DNA of 64,000 nucleotides from Aptenodytes patagonicus (Eukaryota; Chordata; Aves; Sphenisciformes; Spheniscidae), in contig NC_134951.1 in NCBI RefSeq assembly GCF_965638725.1, positions 186,001 through 250,000 on the forward strand. The letters are read 5' to 3'. This document shows, in pieces, positions 37,901 to 49,900 of this stretch. A program made the position numbers and the translations under genes. Below the pieces are notes generated by a model. It made no database searches. It was not told the origin of the DNA and saw only the letters and a list, made by a program, of their open reading frames with translations. Position 1 is the first letter of the stretch; each line of letters starts with the position of its first letter.

Positions 37901-40900
37901 GATGGCTGCAGAAGATCTGCATCATCAAGAAATGTATAGATCCACATACACTTCTAACAATATCACACCACAATAATTACGAATCCATTGCGTGCTACAG
38001 AGCTGCAGCCTGCCAAAATTAAGAAAGTTTTCCTCACTCCTCTCACATGGAATTTTATTTCTTTGAGACTTCTTTGCAACATCCTCTTGGCCATGGTCAG
38101 ATCCAGGTTATAAAGTTGGGATACTCTGGAGGGTTTCCTGATGCTCAACTCCCACACTCGCTATCATATCAGTCGCAACTGTTGGGATCTAAAACCTACA
38201 GTGCACCTGTTTATTTTAGAGGCTTCAATATTGTTTAACTGAAGACTCTGGGATTGTTATAGGAAGGGCAGTTGCCGCTCTGCAGACCGTGACTGGGATA
38301 AGAATCAGGCTGGGTGACTGAAAGTGCTCTGCAGGCTCCATTCCATGAAGCTTGCTAACGTTTGGCAGCACGTATATTTACAGCTTTTAATATTCTAGCA
38401 CAAGAGAGGCTACACTTAAACAGATGGCTAGACCACAAGACCAGTAACTCACATACCTGAGAGCAGAGAGGATCTGGGTACACCATCGCTTCCAGGCCTA
38501 CAGACACAGGAGCAAAAAGGATAAAAATCATTCAAGGAAGAAGAACTAATCCGTAGTTCTGTGATTCATAGCCCATTCATATGAAGGAACATATGCTCCA
38601 TTCTGTGGCTTTTACCCAGTACAGGTGTGTAGGAAGTAAGAACTTAGAGGATCAGTACTCATGCTCAGTTTAGTTTCTACATATTCGTATGGGTCAAGAA
38701 ACACGCCTCCCCTCCTAATTCCTCTCATGCACAGATGTCTTCCCTCTTTCCTGTATGCACACATGGAAAGGGACGTGCCTGTCACACCGTACATATGAAG
38801 CTGCAGAACTGCTGGAAACAAAGCAAACAGCACAGAACAGCTGTCCAAGAGAACCTGCAACTAAACTAGTTTACAGTAATAAAAAGGAATTGCAGCCACA
38901 TGTTATCACCAGGTTGCCTTCTCACCAGGATCCTCTGCTGAAAGAGCTTTCCAGAGGCTGATGGCACTAAGTAAAAATAAGCATACATGAAAAAAATAGA
39001 GAGTTACCTTTTCATTCATAGTTTTGTGGTTTTTCTTTGTCTTCTTCAGGAACTGTTTCAAGCTCCCTGAAGACATATATTCAGTAATGAAGATCACCTG
39101 TAGGGGCAGTATGAGACATTACCCTCTGCTTCACTAACTACCTTTAGGACATACGGTGAGAAAACCCAACAGACTGCTTTACTTACCCTGGCCTTATTCT
39201 CCTTCACATCAGCCCAGTATTTGTGAAACTTCACAATGTTCAGATGTTCCAGCTGAATTAAGTTGTCAAACACCGCTTTAACTTTTTCCTTAACATCAGA
39301 AAGACAAAGACATGTTACATCAGAAAGACAAAGACATGTTACATCAGAGACCACATCAGCCCACATCTTACTTTCTTCTTGGGTCTCGGTCCCCTTAAAC
39401 AACACTGCACACTTCAAGCTCCTATGCTAAGAACAAACAGCATCTGATTTTATCCTACACAGCACCTCAGCTGAGCATGGTTTGATCACCAAGACTAAAT
39501 CAACACAAGAACCCATGGAAATAGCACAACAGTTCTCATCACATTTCCTGCACAGCCCAGGCTTAAGCTGAATTTGCTACATTTGAGCAACACAGCACTC
39601 CAAATCCAGCCAATAATCTACATGAAAGGTCACCAATATCTATAATCCCACCCTGGTGCATGGGATGTTTCCTGCATCTTGTTGGGAAACATTATCAACT
39701 TACTTCCTGAAGCTTAAAGTTCTTCCGCTCAGAAAACTGAACCTCATTCCAAACAACTTCCACACCTTCTTCTGTATCCATGGCCAGGTAGGCACTATCG
39801 ATCCCTGGGACATTGCGCTGATTCACCTGTATGGGAAGGATGGAGACGGATGTAAGTTCTAAACCAGCAAGACCAGACCATTACTATGCATCCTTCATTT
39901 GAGTATTATGAACTTTGCTCATTAACTTTTAAATAAATGAGCATTCCAGGACAAGATTGTGCACATGTATTTTAGGAATGGGACATACCCAAATGTGAGT
40001 ACATCGCAGGCCACATAAGCAGCAAGCCCTGGGCATATCTGAGGGAAAACTTCTTTTGCACAAAGGCTTTTTTGTAGTAAAAGCTGCCTTTTGGCAACAA
40101 TACATTAGATTTTTATGTTTTATGATACCCGTAGCTCATTTAACCACCAAAAAAACCCTCCAACCTTACAAAAGGGATATAAAAAAGTCTCAAGAATGCA
40201 GACACAACTTTCTGGAGGAATTTTCTGAAAGGTGATGAGAGACAAAACTCAAGAGGAGAAACTGATCCAAGCAGAGAAACAAAGGGAAAGCTGCAAGTTG
40301 GAAATAGACTTAGGAATGGATTACACAACTAAAATTGCTACAATAATTTCTTTAGTTAATAAATGCAAAAGTTAACCCAGCACAAGCACACCCACACCTA
40401 ATATTAAAGACATAGATGAGCACTAAAAAAGAAACAAGGTAAGGGGAGGGGAACTGACAAAGCAAGAGTTTAAAGCCTAGCATGAGAGTGGCTAGGGCTG
40501 TGGAAGTACTTAATGCTAGAAGACCTGCATAGATATAAGCTTTCAGGGGATGAAAGGATTGAGAGCAGCCCTGCTGAGAAGGACTTGGGGGTACTGGTGG
40601 GTGAAAAGCTGGACACGAGCCAGCAATGTGCGCTTGCAGCCCAGAAGGCCAATCGTATCCTGGGCTGCATCAAAAGAAGCATGGCCAGCAGGTCGAGGGA
40701 GGGGATTCTGCCCCTCTACTCTGCTCTGGTGAGACCTCACCTGGAGTACTGCGTCCAGCTCTGGAGCCCTCAGCAGAAGAAAGACACAGACCTCTTGGAG
40801 CAGGTCCAGAAGAGGGCCACGAAAGTGATCAGGGGATGGAACACCTCTCCTATGAAGAAAGGCTGAGAGAGTTGGGGTTGTTCAGCCTAGAGAAGAGAAG

Positions 40901-43900
40901 GCTTCGGGGAGACCTTATTGCAGCCTATCAGTACTTGAAGGGGGCTTATAAAAAAGATGGTGGCAGACATTTTAGCAGGGCCTGCTGCGACAGGACAAGG
41001 GGGAATGGCTTTAAACAAAAGGGGGGTAGATTTAGACTAGATATAAGGAAGGCATTTTTTACGCTGAGGGTGGTGAAACGCTGGCACAGGTTGCCCAGAG
41101 AGGTGGTGGATGCCCCATCCCTGGAAACATTCAAGGTCAGGTTGGATGGGGCTCTGAGCAACCTGATCTACTTGCAGATGTCCCTGCCCACAGCAAGGGG
41201 GCTGGACTAAATGACCTTTAGAGGTCCCTTCCAAACCAAACTATTCTATGATTCTAAGATGAACACCACTCCCAGCAGCAAAGTTTACCATAATATTGTT
41301 TTTCCTTAGATAAGTAGCAGCATCCGAAGATGTATATGGGTTCCTTCCTCCAACATCTAGAGCATCTTGCTGTTCTGTAATGCCTTTTACATGCTGTTTC
41401 ACAGGCATGCAGAAGTTACAGTCATGGTTAAAGTCCTACTGCACCAGGCAATGTGCAGTGATAAAACTGGATTCCTATCTCCAAGTACTTAGAGAAGACA
41501 GAGGGTAGAATTTACCTTTTAATTGCCAATCATCAACCATTACTATTCACCATCAACTGGCCACATACCCAGAATCACTTCACCTTCAGCTGATCCAATT
41601 CTCCCCTTGAGGTAAAAGTTAATACAGAGATTAACTCAGACTCATCTTCCACTTATATTACCTCGAAATCCTGTCCGTTTCACAGCTTTCCCTACTCATG
41701 CTGTCTCACCGTCTCTTCCCTCACTAGGGAGCCCATCAGCATCCCATTTGCTCGAAGCTTCTCACCATATACAAGGGCTTCCCCAAAAATCCCTTCCCCC
41801 TTGGCAGCCACTTTTAACACGATCAAATTTACTCAATTTCAGCTACAGTGTTATGCTAATGAGAACTGACACAAATGTTCTGCCACGCACAAAACTTAAA
41901 TGAATTAAAACACTGTACTATAGAAAATAACTACTAATAACACAATACTAACTAATAAAACTAGGAGAAAGAAACCAGTTTCCAATAGACAGTGCTTTTA
42001 ACTCCGGTAGACTAGGTACAGACTAAAAGTATCCAGCTGATGATATTGAAATACAAAAAACCCTAAGGTTTGTATTTATAAAGAAACTCTGCTGTAGGAG
42101 GTGGGTACCACGAAGAACTCATAAGTCATGCTAACAATCAGCTAAACTTGAGCTCCTAATACAATGCATAATGACAAGGACTAACACAGTGACAGGATAT
42201 GTACACATAAGAATTGTGAGCAGAGAAACAAGTCCACTGAGGTAGTAAGTTTACTGCTGTACAATATCAACTCAAAAAGTTTGCATTATAAACATCTGTT
42301 CATTGGATACTAAACTGCGAGGTGCTGTTGACTCTCTTGAGGGACAAGAGGCCTTGCAGAGGGATCTAGATAGATTGGAGCATTGGGCAATCATCAACAG
42401 CATGAAATTGAACAAGACCAAATGCCAGATTCTGCACCTAGGACAGAGTAACACCAAGCACAAGTCTAAACTGGGAGAGGAATGTCTGGAGAGCAGCCCT
42501 ACAGAAAGGGATCTGGGGGTGCTGGTCAGCAGCAGGGTCAATAGGAGCCAGCAGTGTGCCCTGGCAGCCCAGAGGGCAAACCGCATCCTGGGGGGCATCA
42601 AACACAGCATAACCAGCCAGTCAAGAGAGGGGATTGTCCCGCTGTATTCAGTGTTGGTGCAGCCTCACGTGAAGTACTGTGTGCAGTTCTGGGCCCTCAC
42701 CATTTGAGAAGGATGTGAAGGTCCTCGAATGTGTCCAGAGGAGGCCAACAAAGCTGGTGACGGGGCTGGAAGGCATGTCTTCTGAGGAGCGGCTGAGGAC
42801 TCTGGGTTTGTCTCGTTTGGAGAGAAGGAGGCTGAGGGGTGTCCCCATTGCTCTCTACAGCTTCCTAAGGAGGGGATGTGGAGAGGGGTGTGCTTATCCC
42901 TTCTCCTTGGGATCCAGGGACAGGACGCCTGGGAATGGCTCAAAGCTGCGCCAGGGGAGGTTCAGACTGGACATGAGGAAGCATTTCTTTACCGAGAGGG
43001 TGGTCAAACCCTGGATCAGGCTTCCTGGAGAGGTGGTTGATGCCCCAAGCCTGTCAGTGTTTAAGAGGCATTTGGACAATGCCCTTAATAATACGCTTTA
43101 ACTTGTGGTCAGCCCTGAAGTGGTCAGGCAGTTGGACCAGATGATCCTTGTAGGTCCCTTCCAACTGAACTATTCTATTCTACTCCATCAGCAGCCTGAC
43201 AACTTAGACTGACAGCCAATCAATATAGGTGGGATTCTTTTTTATGAGCTTTCAAGGGAATCCTAACAGGCCCAATGACATTCAATATTCTGAAATTGCA
43301 GATGACACACTGGAGTGATAAACAAAAACAGTGTAACTAGAGTGATACAGATTGCCTAGTAAACTGAGCAGTAAATTATTATGATAAAACCAGATGCAAT
43401 GGGGTGACACAGGTAGGAATAAAGAATATAGGCCATAATTACATGAAGACAGCCTGAGCTACAGAAAATAACTATTGAAAACAAATCACAGGAGACAAGC
43501 AGCTTAGCATGAACAATCCCATTCCCTTCCCACCCCTCATCTCCTGCATAACTGAGGGGTGAAAGGTCTGAGATTTGATTTAAGGAGGTATTCATCATAT
43601 TTATCATAAGAACGTGATTTTCTCTCTCTCTCTCTATATATATATACACACACACTGATACTGACATCTAAATACCTGGCCAGGCCTGTTATGTTTCATC
43701 ATTAAAGAAAGCTGAAAGAACGAAGATAATTAAGGACAGAACATTTATTCCTTCAAATTTTAGTATAATATCTTAGGGACGACTAGTATAAGAACACCTA
43801 GTACAATTAATAAAGCTGAATGCCAAAAGGCTTTAACTTAAGAAAAGTTTAAACAAGCCCCCAGTCAACAGAAAGGCAGGTATGTGTTAGTATTGCAGGG

Positions 43901-46900
43901 ACAAGATAAGAGCCATGATTACCGACACCCAGTGCCCATGCATCCCTCTATATTCTCTTCCTTTGTCATATTGCCTATTCAAAGACCTTCTAGCTTTACT
44001 GGATTAATTAAGTCCTCAGGTACTGACAACTACTCAATACATCTGCCCTAATACAGCCAGTAGATGTGGATTTATCATATCATCTCCCATTTCTGGGCAG
44101 GTTTACCAAACGTAAATAATTCCCATGACTCATAGGCAATATGTCAGGGCACCAGATATGACTCAAGACACCAAACCCATCTGACACACTGATGGTAATT
44201 CTCAGTTCAAGAGGAGATTCAACAGCTTGGGCAGAAGAGTAAAAGGGGAAAAATGCAGACAGACAACTGAAGAGGTGACAGCAAATTCCTCCTCTGTTCA
44301 GGTTGCCAAATCACTGTTCCACATAATCCCTCCCCATGCTCAGCAAAGCAGAATCCTAAACCCCCATGAAAGCATGTTCTGGCACTTGCCCTGTACCTTC
44401 CTGAGGGTTACGGCCAGACGTTGCCTCTGAGCAGCTATTGGTAATTGATGGATGGTTGCAAGCTTAACAGGTCACAATTTGGAAGCAATGTGGCAGTTAA
44501 TACTATTGTAAACAGAAGTAGTTGTAGGAATATAAATTTCAACTTCTCCACAAGCCTGACTGAGCAAGAGGAAATAAAAACGGCACATTCAAAATGCTGC
44601 CTTCCATGGCTTGCCCTGAAGGGTAAGGAGTGCAACCAGCAACGTACGTAGCCTGGTACACCCATGCCCTGAAGAGACAGCAGAAATACTGTTCTCGCCT
44701 TGAAGAGTGCTCACAACCTGGGCATCAACACAGGATGAAGATGATGCAGGTTGTCTCCTTACTTTGCCCTAACTTCCTGCAAGCTTTGTCAAGTAATTTA
44801 AGACTGACTGGTTTAACTTGTTTAATTTTCAGTGGTCTTTTATGATCCAGACCAAAGACAACAAGCTGCCCATGAACTATGCTGATGAAACGACAAAAGA
44901 AGACTGGCTCAAATAAAATACCCTGTGTTCCTAGAGATAATGTATTACTCTGAAATGTTTCTTTCCCAGAAAGCCCACATAGACTAGGCAGCTTTTAAAC
45001 TATGAAGGAAGATTTTTTTTTAACTGAACTCAGTTTTGCAGGAGTTTTTGAGGTAAGACAGAGGAAGCAGTTCTACAACCACAAAAAACTTACAGCAGAA
45101 ATACTAATGTAGCTCTTTGTCCATATAAACAGGAGGTAAAGAAACTCAAGAAGAATTTCAAGTGAATTTAAGTAATTAAAGGGGAGTGGGGGAAAGAGAT
45201 TTAAATGCTATTACTTCAAGGCATAACATAGCTCTAAGGGAAAAAAGTTCGGAAGATATATTTCCCTTAGGCAGGTTATTCCAATTGTCCAATGCATATA
45301 TTTTCCATAGCTCTCAAACATCTGGATGCCTATCACTGAAAGGACACAGACTTCTGGAGAGACATTATATAGTTCACATGATCTGTCAATTAAAAAAGAA
45401 AAAAATAAAAATACAGCCTAAGCCACAAGTGACAGCAATGATTTACAATCAAGAAAAAATGTATAAAAATTGGAAAAAAACCACAATAATTAGAATATCA
45501 GTACAGAATGAAACTGCACATTGAAGAAAAGAGATCAGGAATGGCAGCACATTAGGCCAAACACTTACGACAAGCAGTATACTCTCTGCAAGAGTAGCAT
45601 GAATATGTTAAAAAGTTACCCTGGCCACTTGTTTAGGCCAGAGAAAAAGATCAAAGCCCTGCTCAACCAGCTTGGCAAATGCTTGTGAACAGAGATAGTA
45701 TACCTGCAGAAGACAGTAGCTGGACCACAGAGGAACATTACTTCTCACTGAACTGTGGCAAAACAAAAAGTAGCATATTTACCAACAGAAAGAGGAAACA
45801 AAAGCAGCTGTCTCAGAGATTTGAAGCTAATCTAGAGTGGAACAAAATCAAAGAATGCAAGATCCACTGCAGGCAAAAGGAAAAAAAAAAAAGTCCAACA
45901 AACAAAGAAGCAAGCCTACTTCACGTTTTAATTAAACTGACAGCACTGGCCTTTGCAATTATATTCATGGTAGTAAAATGCTTGAAAGGCGTTAATTAAA
46001 AAAAAATTAAAATAACTAGTTGTGCTGGTTTTAGCTGGGATGGAATTAATTTTCTTCACAGTAGCTAGCATGGAGCTATGTTTTGGATTTGTGCTAGAAA
46101 CAGTGTTGATAATACAGAGATGTGTCAGCATTGCCCAGCAGTAACTAAAACAGAGTCAAGGCCTTTGCTCCCCACCCCACCAGCGAGTGGCTGGGGGTGC
46201 ACAAGAAGTTGGGAGGGGGCACAGCCAGGACAGCTGACCCAAACTGACCAAAGGGATATTCTGTATCATATGACATCATGCTCAGCATAAAAAGCTGGGG
46301 AAGAAGAAGGAAGGGGGGGGGACATTCAGAGTGATGGCGTTTGTCTTCCCAAGTAACTGTTACACATGATGGAGCCCTGCTTTCCTGGAGATGGCTGAAC
46401 ACCTGCCTGCCAGTGGGAAGGAGTGAATTAATTCCTTGTTCTGCTTTGCTTGCGTGCACGGCTTTTGCTTTACCTATTAAACTGTTTTTATCTCAACCCA
46501 CAAGTTTTCTCACTTTTACTCTTTCAATTCTCTTCCCCATCCCGCTGGGGGGGGATTGAGCAAGAAGCTGTGTGGTGCCTAGTTGCCTGCTGGGGTTAAA
46601 CCACCAGTGTAATATAACAATCTCAAGGAAAGGAAATGTCAATTATTACCATGGCTATACAAACCAATTCATACATCAATCAAAAGTACAAGGAAAAGAA
46701 CGTCTGACCATCACCAATGCAACAGTTGGTTCTTCCAGACAGTTACACACTGGAACGAGTAATAAGATAAAATACATTAGCAATAAGGTGGTCTGTGTAA
46801 CCAAACGAACAAATCTTGACCATTTAAACACAGAATTAAAAGTCTACCATGAGTTGGAGCTTGCCCTCCCTTGTAATTTCACATAGAATTATAGAATCAT

Positions 46901-49900
46901 TAAGGTTGGAAAAGGCCTCTAAGATCGAGTCCAACCGTTGACCCAACACCACCATGCCCACTAAACCATGTCCCTAAGTGCCTCATCTACTCGTCTTTTA
47001 AATACTTCCAGGGATGGGGACTCCACCACTTCCCTGGGCAGCCTGGTCCAATGTTTAACCACTCTTTCAGTAAAGACATTTTTCCTCACATCCAATCTAA
47101 AACTCCCCTGGTGCAACTTGAGGCCATTTCCTCTCGTCCTATCGCTAGTTACTTGGGAGAAGAGACCAACACCCACCTCGCTACAACCTCCTTTCAGGTA
47201 GTTGTAGAGAGCGATGAGGTCTTCCCTCAGCCTCCTTTTCTCCAGGCTAAACAGTCCCAGTTCCCTCAGCCGCTCCTCATCAGACTTGTTCTCCAGACCC
47301 CTCACCAGCCTCGTTGCCCTTCTCTGGACACCCTCCAGCACCTCAATGTCCTTCTTGTAGTGAGGGGCCCAAAACTGAACACAGTATTCGAGGTGTGGCC
47401 TCACCAGTGCCGAGTACAGGGGCACGATCGCTTCCCTGCTCCTGCTGGCCACACTATTTCTGATACAGGCCAGGATGCCATTGGCCTTCTTGGCCGCCTG
47501 GGCACACTGCCGGCTCATGTTCAGCCGGCTGTCAACCAGCACCCCCAGGTCCTTCTCTGCTGGGCAGCTTTCCAGCCACTCTTCCCCAAGCCTGTAGCGC
47601 TGCATGGGGTTGTTGTGGCCGAAGTGCAGGACCCGGCACTTGGCCTTGTTGAATCTCATACAATTGGCCTCAGCCCATCGATCCAGCCTGTCCAGGTCCC
47701 TCTGCAGAGCCTTCCTACCCTCGAGCAGGTCAACACTCCCACCCAACTTGGTGTCGTCTGCAAACTGACTGAGGGTGCACTCAATCCCCTCATCCAGATC
47801 ATCGATAAAGATATTAAACAAGACCGGCCCCAGTACTGAGCCCTGGGGAACACCGCTCGTGACCGGCCGCCAACTGGATGTAACTCCATTCACCACAACT
47901 CTCTGGGCCCGGCCGTCCAGCCAGTTTTTGACCCAGCGCAGAGTACACCTGTCTAAGCCGTGAGCTGCCAGCTTCTTTAGGAGAATGCTGTGGGAGACAG
48001 TGTCAAAGGCCTTACTGAAGTCCAGGTAGACCACATCCACAGCCTTTCCCTCATCCACTAGGCGGGTCACCTGGTCATAGAAGGAGATCAGGTTGGTCAA
48101 GCAGGACCTGCCTTTCATGAATCCGTGCTGGCTAGGCCGGATCCCCTGGTTGTCCCACTCATGCCTTGTGAGCGCCCTCAAGATGAACCGCTCCATAACC
48201 TTCCCCGGCACCGAGGTCAGGCTGACAGGCCTGTAGTTCCCTGGATCCTCCTTCCGGCCCTTCTTGTAGATGGGCGTCACATTGGCAAGCCTCCAGTCAT
48301 CCAGGACCTCCCCCATTAACCAGGACTGCTGATAAATGATGGAGAGTGGCTTAGCAAGCTCCTCCGCCAGCTCCCTCAGCACTCTCGGGTGGATCCCATC
48401 TGGCCCCATAGACTTGTGAGTGTCCAGGTGGCGTAGCAGGTCGTTAACTGCTTCCTCTTGGATTATGGAGGGTTTATCCTGATCGCCGTCCCTGTCTTCC
48501 AGTTCAGGGGGCTGAATATCCTGAGGATATACATGCAACAGCTCAGGAGATGCTGTCTTGAGAAACAAGCCAAAACCAGACATACTTTTTAAGCACACAC
48601 AGTAAGTGTCCCTGCCACCTCCAAGAGATTCCTGCTCCATGCTGGCCCACGCAGCAGGACTACAAAGGGCAAAGCACAGCTCAGAGCCAGGAAACTGTTC
48701 AAGGAGCTCAGTTCCATCCTGTCAGTGTGTCCTGGTTTTGGCAGGGATAGAGTTAATTTCCTTCCTAGTAGCTGGTACAGTGCTGTGTTTTGGATTTAGG
48801 GTGAGAACAATGTTGATAACACAGCGATGTTTTAGTTGTTGCTAGGTAATGTTTACACTAGTCAAGGACTTTTCAGCTTCCCATGCTCTACCAACTGAGA
48901 AGGCTGGAGGTGCACAAGAAGCTGGGAGGGGGCACAGCCAGGACAGCTGACCCAAACTGACCAAAGGGATATTCCATACCATGTGACGTCATGCTCAGTA
49001 TATAAAGCTGGGGGAAGAAGAAGGAAGGGGGGGACGTTTGGAGTGATGGCGTTTGTCTTCCCAAGTAACTGTTACGCGTGATGGAGCCCTGCTTTCCTGG
49101 AGATGGCTGAACACCTGCCTGCCCATGGGAAGTAGTGAATGAATTCCTTGTTTTGCTTTGCTTGCATGCGTGGCTTTTGCTTTACCTATTAAACTGTCTT
49201 TATCTCAACCCACAAGTTTTTCTCACTTTTACCCTTCCGATTCTCTCCCCCATCCCACCGGGGGGGAGTGAGCGAGCGGCTGCGTGGTGCTTAGTTGCCA
49301 ACTGAGATTAAACCACGACACAGTGGGAACAGGAACTGTTCTGTCAGAAAAGCAGTGATTTTTGAATCATACCACCGTCACACAGACTGTAGCCCAGTGG
49401 CCAATCCAGCCTCTCCAAACGCATTTTGACAGTTCTGGTTAAACAACATACTGAGGGACAGGCTTCACTAAAAATTCATGTCACATAACTCTCCAGTCAG
49501 TAATTAGCAACTTAAAAAAAAAGTATTACAAGAGTCAAGTTGCTCTGAGCAGAGCACTGCTCTTGATATCCCACAGGGAGACATGCATCATTCCCATCCA
49601 TTTAACGGATACCAGAAACAAACACATAAGTTGCCTACTATGAGCCCAAAGAGACAAATGCTTTCATTTCGCGCTTCGAAACAAATGAGCAATCCAATGG
49701 AGTCAAAGAGAGTTCAATCTTACTGAGCTGCACTATGGAAGTAGGAGGAGGCAATGAATTCCCCATCCCTAACTCCCAAAGAGAAACAGAAACAGCAAAA
49801 TAAATAAAGGAGTGTGAAAAAAAAACCTGATGTCCTACAAATAAAAAACATTCAGATAGAAGTCCATCAGGAAGGTTATGGTAACTCACCAGTACCTCTA

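Noticed and set aside
46021-49320. A provirus with two LTRs and a pol-like reading frame
   Set aside because: The enclosed reverse transcriptase is a CR1 LINE on the opposite strand with its own 3' terminal repeats. The right LTR is flanked on both sides by CAGTG, so it inserted alone.
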